Below are positions 31,725 through 44,011 of a DNA stretch of 64,000 bases, one piece after another. The notes under the pieces are model-generated. The model saw only the letters and a list, made by a program, of their open reading frames with translations, ran no database searches and had not been told where the DNA came from. The position numbers and the translations under genes were made by a program. The DNA is from Taxawa tesnikishii (nom. ined.) (lineage: Eukaryota; Ascomycota; Dothideomycetes; Dothideales), in the NCBI GenBank assembly GCA_030247885.1, contig JAPDRO010000014.1, forward strand, positions 496,001 to 560,000, in the 5' to 3' direction. Position 1 is the first letter of the stretch; every line of letters starts with the position of its first letter.

Positions 31725-34595
31725 ATGATGAACCACCATCTGCCGGCAGGACCGCCTGCCCATATACCTCCCGCAGTACCTATGCACTCTCAATCGCGGC
31801 GGCAGCAGGAATACCACCACCAATACCATCACCAACCGCCACCGCAGTCGCCAGTTCACCACAACCCTTACATGAACTACCACCACCCGCAATACTTCGC
31901 GCATCCGGCACAGCTTCCATACCCTCCGCAGAGATGGCCCTCACACCAACCTTACCCTCCATACCCAATGCACGCGCAGCCTCCGTATGCTCCGCGGTCG
32001 CCGCTCGTCGTCAGCTCGCAACCTCTTGCACAGCCGGTAATGCCCATCACGCGTCAGCCGTCCTTTCCACACGTGCCGCAACCCTCACAGCCTCCGCCAT
32101 CTGCTCAATCTCCACGAACTGCTCCACCTACACCAACTGCGAGCATGCCGCCTGCGCCTGTCGAGCCCTCGTCTAAGTCAGCCTCTCCACCAAAACCAGC
32201 GACACCACCCCAGCCAGCTTCAAGACGTTCTTCGGCCGTAACTGCACAACCTGCGCAGCCGCCCCAGCCAACGAAGCGCATGCCGTTCTATCCTGAAGTA
32301 AGTTCTCCACATGAGCATGCATGTGATTGTAATATGCTAATGTGCACAAGCTTCCTTGGTACTCGTGCGACAAGGCGGAATTCCCTGCGAGAGCTTCACG
32401 GCGGCGGAGGAGAAGGCAGGATTTGCACATCTCAAACGACGCTGTGGCGTTACCTTCAAGAGCTGGGGCAGAAGAACCAGAGAACGTGCCAGAACAGGAA
32501 GCGTCAGATGCATCCACCATAGCCGCTCCCTCCGAACAAGAGACACCTGCAACTTCCCAAGCACCTTCCGAAGCAGATGCCACTCAGGTCACAACTCCAA
32601 CTTCGGCGCAGACTCCAGTCTCTGCCTCCAAGCCATCTAGCGCGGGAACACACGCCAGGCGAGATACAAGGACTGCCGTACCTATCATACCTGCATTGCC
32701 CAACATTCCTGCAGCAAGACCGAAGTCAGCCACATCACCTCAGGCAGAGAAGACCCCAGCAACTGCAGCAGACTCTTCCGCTGCCTCAGCAGATGCTCCT
32801 TCCGAGGCTGCCCCTGCTGGGGCACAATCTCTGGAAGAGGCTGCAGTCGCGTCTCCACCTCCCAAGGCGGCACCAAAATCCTGGGCGGACCTTGTGCGCT
32901 CAAAGAACGCTGCGGCTGCTGCGTCCGCATCTGCGAGCAACGGCATTGTTATCCCGAACAACACCCCTGGGTCTCGTGCTGCATCGCTGACCGATGCTCT
33001 GAAGCAATATGATGTTGGAAACGATGAGAAGATTGCCTTTTGGAACCCAGAGGACTTGTAAATACCGGCAACATGTGTTATATGAATTCGGTAAGCTTGA
33101 TGCGGACGTGACGAATGGATTTAATGCTGACAGATAGTGTTTTCAGATTCTTCAAGTACTTGTATTCTGCATTCCTTTTTACACCTTTCTCGATCAGGTT
33201 GGCAAGCGGGCAGCTCATTCGTTCAAAAGCGATACCCCTCTTGTTGATGCAATGTAAGTGTTGTTCGTGATTAAGTACTGGGTGTGTTGCTGATTATGTT
33301 GGGAATAGGATCATGTTTATGAGAGAGTTCAAGATCATAGACAGCGCGGAGTCGGCGGACAAGCTGCGCATGCGCCTCAAGGATAATGAGCTAGAGGAGT
33401 ATGGCGACTCTCTGATTCCGGAATATGTCTATGATGTTATCAAGCGATTGCCGCGCTTTTCTACCATGCGGGTATGTACTCCGTCTCTCCGTCTGATATG
33501 GTCACTGACGATTCATAGCGCGGCCACCAGCAGGACGCCGAGGAATTCCTTGGCTTCCTTCTCGAGGGTCTTCACGATGAATGCGTTTCCGTCATGAAGT
33601 CTCAAGGATCAGAGCCCGGCCAAATTGCATCCCCTACCAGCATTACCTCACCTTCTTCGACTAACGATGCCTCTGGATGGCTTGAGGTCGGTCCCAAGCA
33701 AAGGGCCGCAGTCACTCGTCAATCCGGCGATTCTACAAGCACGTCTCCTATCACCAGTATCTTTGGCGGAACTCTTCGCTCAGAATTCCGTGTTCCCGGT
33801 CTGAAGAACTCCGTCACACTGGAGCCGTACCAGCCCCTCCAACTAGACATCGGGGCACCAGATGTCAACAACATCATCGACGCGCTCAAAGGCCTCACGC
33901 GTCCAGAAACCCTCACCGGTGATTTCAACTCTCCCCGCGGCCCGGGTACCACAGCCACCAAGCAAGTCTTCATCGAGACCCTCCCACCGGTCCTGATTCT
34001 GCACCTCAAGCGCTTCCAATACGACTCCTCCGGCGGCACGCAGAAGATCTGGAAGAAAGTCGGCTACCCGCTCGAACTGGAAATTCCCAAGGAAGTCTTC
34101 CCACCCGCCAAACGCGGCGGTCTGGCTGTAAATGGCGGCGCACCACGCTACCGCCTCATCGCCGTCGTATACCACCACGGCAAGAGCGCAGCCGGCGGCC
34201 ACTACACAGTCGACTTGCGCCGCCAGGACGGGAAAGAATGGATGCGTGTAGATGACACCATCATCCGACGCGTGCGGGCCGAAGATGTTGCTGAAGGCGG
34301 CGCGGAAGAGGATCCAAAGGTGCTGGCAAGAGCGCTCGAGCAGCATCAGAAGGCGGACGCGGAGGTGCCGAAGAGGAACTTGTTCGAGGGTCTTGATGGA
34401 GAAGAAGATGCTGAGGGCGAAGGCGCGAAGTGGAAGGAGGTCAATGGTGTGCCGAAGAAGTGGGCCGGCGGTGTTGGCGCTACTGCTAACGGTAGCGCGA
34501 CACCGAGCTCGACGGGGAAGAGGACGCCAATGCGCAGCAGCGTCAAGGATAACAAGGTGGCGTATATCCTGCTGTACGAGAAGCTCAAGGGATGA
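31725..34595 (+). CDS. ubp3: Ubiquitin carboxyl-terminal hydrolase, Ubp3/USP10-like, frame broken once
   Basis: Cysteine deubiquitinase; yeast Ubp3 with Bre5 acts in COPII traffic and ribophagy. Exons 31725-32297, 32351-33090, 33147-33253, 33309-33471, 33519-34595, about 886 residues. A Pro/Gln/His-rich tail, a basic ASRRRRRR motif and an Ala/Ser/Pro-rich linker precede the USP domain. The Cys box is GLVNTGNMCYMNS|ILQVLVFC across intron 2, the QQD motif is RGHQQDAEEFLGFLLEG, and the His box is AAGGHYTVDLRR with WMRVDD. Just before the Cys box the frame closes (NPEDL, stop at 33059-33061); one extra base in CCC 33046-33048 gives NPRGLVNTGN, so this is an apparent homopolymer loss in the active-site exon. 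Confidence 0.9.
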
Positions 34596-35504
34596 GCTAG
34601 GGACGGCTTGGATCGGAGGTTCGAGAGCGAAACGAGGAAGGAAAACAATCTACTGGATCCCGACTGGACCCGCAAGCAGAGACATGTGGGGAAGACGGAC
34701 GAGGTCGGAATGAGCACGATGCTTGCCCCGTCATTCCTAGCGGGTTGGGACCAGCAAGTTCACGCAACGAGACAAAGGTGAGTTGAGGACGAGGGGCTAC
34801 ACCATGTGCGGGCATACGCATCCTATGATCGATGTTTGCTGATCACGATTGGTGGCCGTGGCGGCGGAGGAAGCGACACCTTCAAAAGTCATCTTTTAAT
34901 ACAACCTGCGGGGTTCGGGGATTGGATGATGTGTAGGAAAGCGAGGGAGCCCGGGTCATGGGTGTCTTGATGAGCTTTGTACATATAGTCATGAATGAGC
35001 CTCTCGAGAAAATTCAGAACCTTTTTTAATACTCTCAATTGTGAAATTAGCCGACTGGTGAATTTACTGCATTGAGTGTATAATTACAGGAAAGGTATAT
35101 ATCTTCCGGATGGAGAGAGGAGCTGTAAGAAGCAATGGCAGAAAGCAGCGCCATAAATGAGCAAGCCTGATGCGCGATGGTTTCGCCCACGCTGCCCACC
35201 TTTTGCTCGCCTTTCCTTCCAGATCACTGATTGCAAGCATCAGAGACAACGCACGAAACAATCATCAAATCCAGACCATTTTCATCTTCTCCTGCGCTTC
35301 AAGGATCTTGTTCTGACTGCCACAGACTGGCATGATTTCCATAAGCGCATGCCGTCGTGCGAAGTGAGACTGCCTATTCGAGCTGACTGGCGCCTACTTC
35401 CGACTACGCAATCATGTCAGCGTTGCCCTTCTTCCTTGAGACACGCGAGCTAGAATTCGTCAGCCGCATACAGGAATCTATGGGTGAACAAAATAAAAGT
35501 GAAG
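34596..35504. other. Intergenic region between convergent ubp3 and coiled-coil gene
   Basis: About 0.9 kb between two 3' ends. Frames on both strands near 34600-34820 are shadows or read-through of the ubp3 tail. No other feature is recognised. Confidence 0.5.
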
Positions 35505-37084
35505 TTACCTCTTTCTCGGGCTGAGTTCCTTTCTGGCGCCGAAGTCAGCCAGAAGCCTGAGCCTTGCTTCCTCAGTATCTGACTCCATGGCGTATGGGTC
35601 CATCAACTGGGCTTGTTTTGCTGGGCCTTTTCCGTTGGCTACAGCGATATCAGATGCCTGATCCTGGTCCATAAGCTGGACGGATCGGTCGTCGGTAGTA
35701 AAACCTGGTTCTTGGCCTGCCATTGAGAGCTGAAATCTCGGCGGATTGCCGGTGAGGCCGGTCTTTGCAATTTGTCTCTGACCAGCGGGGCGCGCTGGAA
35801 GGTCTTTGTTCAGTTCAGGAGTATCAGGCTTGTTCGCAGCTTGTGCGGCCGGTGTAGGCATATCGGGGAGAGCGTGGGAAGTGATTCCCCATGGAGACAT
35901 CTCATCTGCAGCCATACGTAGCAAGCTTTTGTCGAGCTGGTTCTGGCGTGCGACATCGGACACGAGCAAGTCAGTCGACGTGTTAAGTGGTTTCTTATGC
36001 TTCGTTGATGGCTTGAGTGCTGCGCCTGTGGACTTCCTGCGAGTGTTATTGCGAGCACGTTTCTTCTGTGGCTCGAACGTGATCTCGATGTTCTCGCATT
36101 CGTCGAGCATATAGTTTGCAGTCTCGTCAGACACGCGCCGAGCCGTCCGCTTGCGGGCGAGGCTGGACTGTTCCTCTACCTCTGCAATCCTTTTACGGCA
36201 GAAGTCATCAAGCCTCCCCGGCTTGCCAGCATAAAACCAATCTTGTCTGAACAGAACACGATCAATCGCTGTGACCTTCTCCTGTTGCAAGGCGTCTTGA
36301 CGCGGCTCTGTCAACGTCTCCTGGGCAGCATCGCTAGCCTCCGGTGCAGCGATGGCGGTGTTGCTGCTGCTGCTCTTGTTGTTCTTGGGAGATTCTGGAG
36401 TCTTTATGGCTTGAGAGGAGGTGAAGGCGTTCGAGTGAGCACTCAGCAGGCTATTAGACGATTTTACGAGCGCCATATCATGCTTCTTTTGGGGTGGACG
36501 GGCTGGAATTTCGTTCAAATCCATATCATCTTCGCTATCGCTAAGGTCGGCGGTGTCACGAGACCGAGTGTTGTTCTTGGTGTAATCTGTCGGGGCAATG
36601 GACGGACCCCTCACTGTTCCGGGTGAAGACGAAGTCATGATGGTTGAATCATGAAGAAGATAAGCCGCCTTGGAGTTTCTTGATGGCAGCTGAGTGACCG
36701 CGAATGGACGTGAAGTACTCTCGGAGTGGTCGTTGTCGTAATGGGTTTCACTGCTCGGGTTGTCTGCGCGCTCGTGTTGGAGACTAGTTGTTGCAGTTAG
36801 GTGATATCGCTTGTGCTATTGATCAATGGAACTTACGTGTTGTTACGCTTCAGTTGAGCGATTTCAGTTAGGACGTTGGTAGTCTGACCCACAAGCTTTT
36901 TGAAAGAGTCGGCTTGCGCAGAATTGATTGTTGTGACGTTAGCGACGAGTGAGACATGTTCTTGCTTCAAGCTCGAGACGTCGTGTTCGATGCGTTCTTG
37001 TCTAGTCTGAACATCCAAAACACAGTCGTAGATCCTTTGCAAGAGCGATGCCAAGCCATCGAAGTTAATCAGTTCTTGCGACAT
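35505..37084 (-). CDS. Conserved unknown with N-terminal coiled coil
   Basis: Two exons, 37084-36837 and 36783-35505, joined at NNT|LQHERADNPSS with GT-AG and matching phase; 508 residues. Residues 1-83 form a heptad-like coiled coil (LLQRIYDCVLDVQTRQERIE, then SFKKLVGQTTNVLTEIAQLK). The rest is mostly disordered and charged, with a short ordered island (DRVLFRQDWFYAGKPGRLDD) and basic patches (KKRARNNTRRKS, KHKK) that suggest a nuclear protein. I do not recognise the family. Its promoter side faces a long spacer at 37-38 kb. Confidence 0.75.
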
Positions 37085-38182
37085 CTTGTTTATGTGAGGA
37101 AGATACGGAGAGGATACGAAAGGAAGGGCTTTTCAACACGGAGATGTAGGAAGCGGGAAGAGTGCAAACTCTGACGGCCTGGAAGGCTGAGTGAGTAAAA
37201 CTCTGAAGCCGTGGCCCAAAGAGCGTGCGTGTCAATGAAGTAATGTAGTAGTCAAAAGGAGCTTGCGTGCAGTTGAACTCTGAACGAGGCGCGGAACTAC
37301 GACACAAAGAGGTAATAGAAGACAAGGATGAAGTACGTGTCGCGACGAAGCAATAAGCGTGTGTGTTGTGTCGTGTTGTGGACGCGCGAGGATGGGGATA
37401 AATAAAGGAGAGAGAATGCCAAGACCACGTGAAAGGAAGGAGCTCTTACCCAGTGCGCGCGAAGCACAGGACAGTTTCTCGATGCTGGAGAGACTGAATA
37501 CAGGACGGCTGAAGAAGCGAGGTCGAGAGAAAGTGTAGTCTACTTACGCTCTTGTGCATCTCTGACAAAGATCCGCTTGTAGATCAGTGTTCTGAACACG
37601 CAGTGGAAAGGGCCTATGTGTCCACCGTTATGACCTCCCCTTGTCGAAGCATGACCGCATTGGTGTACCATTTATCCTGCGTTTTCTTCGTATCTTGCTA
37701 GCATCAATGAGACAACACAAACACACGACCTAGGGCGCCGAAGTATCAGGGTCCTGACGTTCCGATGTTACTAATTGGAGCCATGAGTGAGCATTACAAC
37801 GAAGTCCCATATACAGCGCATGCGTGCAGACGCGCTGATAAGTTGAGATGCCAGTAAGTGGAGCACTGGACCTGCTGCTTTGAACACTCAACAACGGCGG
37901 CGCTGTTGGTTGTGGCGGTCAGTTCCCTTATTTCCCATAGTTATCCGTTTTCCGCTGAAGAAAGATCTCGGAATTTCCGCAAGTTCGTTCTTCCGTGCTG
38001 CTCTTTCTGAAGTTCTCATTGTCATTCGTAGTGATGTGACTTTTTTCTTTTGTACAGATTGAAAGCAACATACGTGATTCTGGTATTCCTACAACGCCTC
38101 CTCATGTCCTGCAGTCATACGATGCTATCTCCCTTGCTGTTCCTTAGCCGCTCATGCCCCCTCAGCACCCAGCATCTCGTCC
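37085..38182. other. 1.1-kb intergenic region
   Basis: Contains the promoter of the coiled-coil gene (including a TAAATAAA-like stretch near 37405) and the 3' end of mgr2. No coding region is supported. Confidence 0.5.
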
Positions 38183-38641
38183 TCAAGACCCCTCAGCCAT
38201 AGGTTGCGCCCTCCTGTTCCATTGCCTAGGCATGATGACTGGCTTCCTGTGGGCCAGTGCCCTGTTAAATGCTTCGGTGGCTATGGGCGAGCTCTCTGTC
38301 CGGATTGTGGTACCGATAGACATGAAGAATCTAATCTCGTATCAGCTCCGTTGCAACAACGGCGATACATGCAGACATACCCAAACGTTGCCGCAGAACC
38401 CATCATGTATTGACCTAGCGTCCTCATCATGCCGTTCGGCCCAGGACCGAATCTGATGATGTTTGTTGCACCGAAGATGAATCCAATGATGAGACCGACA
38501 CCTGGCGCGTTGTGAGTCGTTGCGCATCATGTACTAGCTCCCATGCGACGTACTGCCACCCATCATAGCGCCCATCTTCAGCTTGTCGAAAGTCGAGGGG
38601 CCGTGAGCGCCCTGAGGCAAGCTGTTGACCGGAATCGGCAT
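38183..38641 (-). CDS. mgr2: Mitochondrial Mgr2/ROMO1-like TIM23 subunit
   Basis: Small inner-membrane protein of the TIM23 translocase that gates lateral release of preproteins. Exons 38641-38554, 38501-38381, 38330-38183; 118 residues, all GT-AG and in phase. The family pattern is complete: KLKMGAMMGGSVGVGLIIGF, then RFGPGPNGMMRTLGQYMMGS, and ATFGFFMSIGTTIRTE, forming two glycine-rich helices. A polar tail of about 35 residues follows. Its exons are short, so no long open frame marks it and frame-based searches would miss it. Confidence 0.93.
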
Positions 38642-39609
38642 TTTGCTGTTCGTCTCCTGCTGTGCTCGAATAAGTGATATGCGCTGGATCGTGTTTCCGG
38701 CCCACAAGGTCGTGTGCCTGTACAGTACCGAGTGTCGAGCTCTCGCCCGTTTGAAGCCGCGGCTAATGCTGTCATGATCGCTGAGTCAGCATACGAAAAG
38801 TGGAGCTTGTTTGGCATCGATGCAGCAACACACGCTCATACCTTGTTGTTTGAATATGCGCATGAGGCTATAGCCGTAGGCCTGCTGGAACTCCCCAAAA
38901 CTCTGTCGACCTACCGCTTCCCGATGTAGACGGCAGCTACAGCCAATCGACCGTCCACCAACGCGGAGATCCTATTGGAGTCTGTGCTCTACGAGGCCTC
39001 CCTTTCGGGGCTGACTGGCGTCTTCGAGTGTTAGCGACCGGCCGCAACCCATACCTGAAAACATCTCCCTAGATCTTTTGTCCACTCGGCACTCGCGGCG
39101 CCGCAACGTCACATTGGTCGAATACCTACGCTTGACGACGTTTACGAACTCCGGACCTGAGCGGCACAACAGCCCGGCTCCTCCCTGAAATCGGCAGCAC
39201 ACGACACACAACGATCTCCAATCTTGGCAGTGACAGCCTTCACAAACCACTTGCGAGCAGTCGAACAACTGTAAACGCCTGCTGCCGCTGCCACTGCCAC
39301 TGCATCTCTCTTGCAGCCGTGCCGACCTCTGCTGCCGCAACAACACCGATTGATAGCGGAAATCCCCAGCTTCACGCTACATGCTTCTGGTCGCCATCTC
39401 GGATATCGTTACACTGTGAGCGCAGGCATTGTTTAAGCTTCAAACATTGTCAAAAGAAGGGTCTGGAGAGGATAAGTGCTCTGTTGGATACTCAGCAATT
39501 GCACCTTCTTTGCTTTGCAAATGACGGCAGTTGCTCCCCAGTATCATTCCAACCACCTTCCCGGACAGGATGGAACAGCGTTAGTGGACCGCAGAACAGT
39601 GCCGGCACA
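38642..39609. promoter_or_regulatory. Divergent promoter region, mgr2 and FHA gene
   Basis: About 970 bp between two genes transcribed in opposite directions. It includes the FHA gene leader with the upstream frame at 39521. No TATA box is evident; CTGCCGCTGCCACTGCCACTGC-type repeats occur near 39280-39300. Confidence 0.5.
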
Positions 39610-39613
39610 ATGA
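39521..39613 (+). promoter_or_regulatory. Upstream ORF (or displaced N-terminus) overlapping the FHA gene start
   Basis: A 30-codon frame starting MTAVAPQYHSNHLPGQDG ends in a TGA that overlaps the downstream ATG as ATGA (39610-39613). As read this is a classic stop-start overlap that would allow reinitiation control. However, one extra base in the CCC run near 39563 would fuse it in frame with the FHA protein as HLPRTGWNSVSGPQNSAGTM, so it may simply be the true N-terminus behind another homopolymer loss. Confidence 0.4.
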
Positions 39614-41796
39614 GCTCAGAGGACATGAGCCGAATGTTCATGCCTGGACCGCGCAAGAATGCGCAACGGACCAACTCTAATTCTTCACTACACTCTTCGG
39701 CATCTTCAAACTCGACCATTTCGGCCTCTTCCACGCAATCGAACGGCAGCTCAACAGCTTCCTCGGATTCCGCAAATTGGACGACAAGGAAGAAACCTAC
39801 CAGGGGCATATGGCCGCCCGGGAAAGCTGAACCAACTGCTGGATTGACCACTACCCGACCTCAAGCGGTTTCATCAGCATCTTCCGGGCCTTCTGCAACT
39901 TCCGCGATTGCAGCTTTACATGCACCAATGCTTCCTTCGCAGCAAATGGCAAACGGCCAAACACAGCAAAACGGAACAATACGCAATGGCATCCAAACAG
40001 ATGCCTCAGCACTGCTTTGTCTGTCACCCATGAACGGCACTTTCGAGCGCAAACACATTACGGTCCCTTTCTACCCTGATGTCCTCCGAGTCGGACGGCA
40101 GACCAACGCAAAGACGGCACCAACTCCCGCTAACGGTTATTTTGACTCCAAGGTGCTTTCCCGGCAACATGCAGAGGTCTATGCCGAGCGCAACGGCAGA
40201 ATCTATATTCGAGACGTCAAGTCCTCGAATGGCACATTTGTTAATGGACAGCGATTGTCACAAGAGAACAAAGAATCGGAACCACATGAATTGCGAGATC
40301 AAGACGTTCTGGAACTCGGCATCGATATTGTCAGTGAAGACCAGAAGACTGTTGTTCATCATAAGGTTGCTGCAAAGGTTGACTATGCTGGCATTAATGG
40401 TGGTCAAAGCATGGATGTCAACTTTGGGGACATTGATCCCTCGACTGGAGCTCCATTCGGTGCAGGGCAACAATTGAAACGAACGGGCAGCCAAGGGTCG
40501 ATGCAGAGCGCAAAGGCAACTATGCTGGCGGCGGCAATGGGAAGGGATCAGCCTGGCATGCAACAACCGCAATGGCAGCGCATGTGGCTCACGCCGGTCA
40601 CAACAGAGACCATCGTGAAGAGACTTAACGTGAGTGAGCTCAGGTTTGTGTATGAGTGTTGCTGACGGCATCGGACAGCGAGAACTCAACTTAGCAAAGC
40701 AGCAATCTCAGGACCTTGCACGCACGAAACAATGCATTGAAGGAATGCTGAATGGCGAGCTGAAAGCGGCTGCGAAAGAGGCTAAGCTAGCCTCAGAGAA
40801 GCAAGACCGGACGTCACCTACAAAGACAAAGGCCGACATCAAGGCGCAGTTCTCAGAACCACCTGCGCCACCACCACAACAGCCCCTGCCAGAGAAGCCG
40901 GATGTGGCTCAGGCTCTGGCTGATCCCGTTATACAACCTCTGCTGCTTCGCTCCAGCACAGCACGTCCTCCATCCTTTGGCAACAATTCGCCCACTAGAA
41001 GCGACCATTCTCACGCTTTGCTCATCTTGGCACATGAGCTAAAGCTCGCAAAGGTCAGATACCGAGCCTTGAAGACCGTGTAAAGAACCTTGAAAATGAG
41101 CTCCAGGCCGAGCGCACCGCGAGAGAGAGCGCAGAGGAACGAGCTCAGAAGCTCGAGTCTAACGTGCAACATGAGTCAACAGAGTCTCCGAATGAGAATG
41201 AGGCCGCCTCAGATGCTGTCACTGAAGAACCCGAACAAGACGACCGGCAGGCTAGTGAGCCTACGATATCAGTGCCCGACCTCCAAGCGCAGCTCGAGCG
41301 GCTACGAGCTTCAATGGACGACATGAAGCAACAAATGGAGGCCTACCGCCGCCGTGCAGAAGTTGCAGAATCGGAGCGTGATGAAGTTCGCCAGAGTCTT
41401 GCGGAGATGATCGAACAGAAGAGGAAAGAAAACGCTGAACTTGAGTCCAAGCGCTCACCCTCACGCCGTCGCCGATCCAGCGCAAGCGCAGGTGTGGATT
41501 CTGTACAAGAAGGCCAAACCAACGGCCACGTGGTGGTGCCCAAATTCGACAGCGAAGTGGCGGTGGCCACTCTCTTGGAGAAGGCTGGGGTGGAATCAAA
41601 CGGGTCCATCACAAAGGAGCAAGCTGCTACCCTGATGCGGTTGCTCGGACAAGAAGTGCTAGGTCCACAAGATGGAGGTGCTAACGGCACCCCACAACTC
41701 TCTTACTACGGCATCCCAACGGCGTGGGCAGTCATGGCCGTGGCTATCGGAATCACCATCATGCAGATAGGCAACGGAGAATGGAAGATCAGGTGA
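39610..41796 (+). CDS. Tail-anchored FHA-domain protein, SLMAP/PRO45-like (STRIPAK), frame broken once
   Basis: Subunit of the STRIPAK phosphatase-kinase complex at the nuclear envelope/ER, by likeness to SLMAP, Far9/Far10 and fungal PRO45. Exon 1 39610-40629, exon 2 40679-41796, about 712 residues. FHA domain at about residues 150-240: DVLRVGRQ, then KVLSRQHAEVYAE and SSNGTFVNGQRL, the phosphothreonine-binding residues. Coiled coils follow (LQAQLERLRASMDDMKQQME), then a C-terminal membrane anchor YYGIPTAWAVMAVAIGITIM with a short lumenal end. The frame breaks at AAAGG 41050-41054 (…HELKLAK); one added base gives KGQIPSLEDRVKNLENELQA and continues to the anchor. As read, two partial frames result. 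Confidence 0.88.
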
Positions 41797-44011
41797 ATGA
41801 CTGTCCAGTCTGGCACCACGATCTACAGCAGAGACGCGGTATGATAGGGAGTACGCTCGCTCCGACACGGATCCCTGACATGAAGCCACGCTTTTATGCT
41901 GCACCACGCTTCAATGCCCCCAAATGGACGTAACGTATGAGTCAGTTGTAGCGAAAAGCCTTGCGATCCTGTATTGACCGTCCTCACCTTGGTAGACATA
42001 CGACGACTACCAAATCGGCAGAGTCAGCGAGATCACACACGGATCCTGAAACTCACGTCCGTCCTGCATAGACAACCGATTAAAGACACTTCAAGTTCAC
42101 GACCAGATGCAACACCCGCCGACGCCTTCCTACATCACGAGCCACACTAGTCGAAACCGCGCACGATCGACGATTGAAATCTTCACCTCACGTATTTCCT
42201 TTGTTCAAACCAGGATTCGGGACTGCCCGCGACGAAAAGCGGACGGTGGTTGCATTGGGTATCTGGCGTTTTCGTTTATCGTCCTGCCTCGTCCGAGTGG
42301 GAAAGGCTCAATAAAAGACATTCGTTTTTCCTGTACAGACTCTTCCTTTTTTCTATCTCCGAACTGTGCTTTGCCTGTCTTATGCTTTTTCCTCCTTTCC
42401 CATGCTGAAGTTGGGCCTGGGTGGTGGGGGTTTTTTTGTATGAGTGTGCTGAGTAGGAAAGGAGACTTGGTATGTGATTATGAAACTCGGTTTCTTGAGC
42501 GTACCTCATGTGTAATACTTAGTTCTGATCATGTCGGTGTCGTGATTCGGAATGGACATGCTGAGGCATGCGAAGGCGTGAAAGGAACCATCTAGGCACT
42601 CCAATCGCGCATGCCTTACCGTCCGCTACGAAAAGGGCTGAGCTGTACGGACTGGTTGCAGATCGCTTTTGTCGACAACATGCTACAATCGAAACAGAAT
42701 AACGAAGCCGACGGACGCCGAAGCAGATTGCAAGGCTTTTATCACAGCCTGCTGCGGGAAAGAGCAGGATCTCAGAACTTGTGATCGTCCAAATCGTTTG
42801 TGTGGAAGCACGCTAGCTAAGGCATCGACGGAGAGGTTGAAGAGTTGGAGCGAGGCAAAGGCTTGATTGCAGCTGCTGGACACGCAGGGGCACATCCGTC
42901 GTGAAACACAGTTCATATAACATTGGCGGAAGGTGTGCGAAGGATTAAGACACCTTGGCTTCCGTTTGCGACGAGGACCGAGATTTTTGGAGGGATGCGG
43001 CTCATGCGCAGGAAGGCGCATCATGTTGGGCAGTGATGGCGATATTGGAGGAATGGAGCGAAGGGGAATAAAGAGACGACACACAGTACCTGACCTACGA
43101 GGCTTGAAAGGCTCATCTGCCGTTATCAGTATCTGCTGCCTCCCATTGCGGCGAGGGAGCAAGCAGCAAACAACCAAAAGCGTGCAGTGATCGACAGGCA
43201 CAAAATCACGCAGGCCATCTCAAACGACGCGGGTTCCTGATCTACACCAATCTAGGGCGGCCCTCCGTGCGACGGTGGCATTGTTTGGAATCTAGTCCGT
43301 CCACAAGTGGGGTATAAGGATCCTCTGCCGTCACAATCTCTCTGACCGTTGCTTCAGTCTGGAACTGGAAGCAGATTTATCCAATAGGAGGAATCGAGAT
43401 GACAGATGTTTCGTAGAATACCCGTTATGCGCACGTGCCGTGTTATTTGTTATGGTTATGGGCCAAGCTATTGATGGCGCCAACGCGCCCCCAGAAAAGC
43501 TTCTTTCAACGGCCACCACTTGCTGCCATGCGCCGGAGCGCTTTGTATCCGACTGCGTTCTTGGCCCGCAACTGTCCGTCCAGCCTCCAGATCAGGCTGC
43601 CTGGCGGTTGAGGTCTTCTCCCCGTAAGCAGTATGCAATGGAACGGTTGGCACGCATATGATACCAAGCGTCGGGAAGGTCAGCAGCCGACAAACGTTCC
43701 TGGAGCTAACAGCATCTGATTGCGATCAAAACACTCTGTCAATTGGGTCAGGTGCCCGTTTGCGCTGTACCTTGTCCCATTTCTCCAGGACGCGGTGCGT
43801 CACTAAAGGAAGTATCCAATTTCAGTGACTTCATTGTTGTTCTGCGCTAAAGACGAGGACGAACAACGTGGAATGCAGGTATATAGGTGGGCATACCGAC
43901 GGCCAGGTCGAGCGTTCCATCTTGTCCATCACCACACAGCTTCTCGGCACCTGAAATTCTGTTCTTTCTTATCCCTCAACTCCAGCAGTCAGTTTTCGTA
44001 AATCGGTCATT
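41797..44011. other. 2.2-kb intergenic stretch, no supported gene
   Basis: A 162-codon plus-strand frame (42107-42595) and a 172-codon minus-strand frame (42683-43201, Cys-rich in the middle) have no domain. The first overlaps T-rich sequence that looks untranslated. The right end holds the promoter of the GPI-anchored protein gene. Confidence 0.5.
43880..43887 (+). promoter_or_regulatory. Putative TATA box of the GPI-anchored protein gene
   Basis: TATATAGG lies 132 bp before the start codon, at a distance that fits a fungal TATA promoter with a roughly 90-100-nt leader. The downstream gene has strongly biased, C-ending codons, consistent with high expression. Confidence 0.45.

Noticed and set aside
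42107-42595. 162-codon plus-strand open frame as a secreted or membrane protein
   Set aside because: Covers T-rich, apparently untranslated sequence; composition is unlike neighbouring genes and no family pattern is seen.
42683-43201. Minus-strand frame with several cysteines as a twin CX9C mitochondrial protein
   Set aside because: The cysteines do not fit a CX9C spacing and the flanks do not resemble that family.
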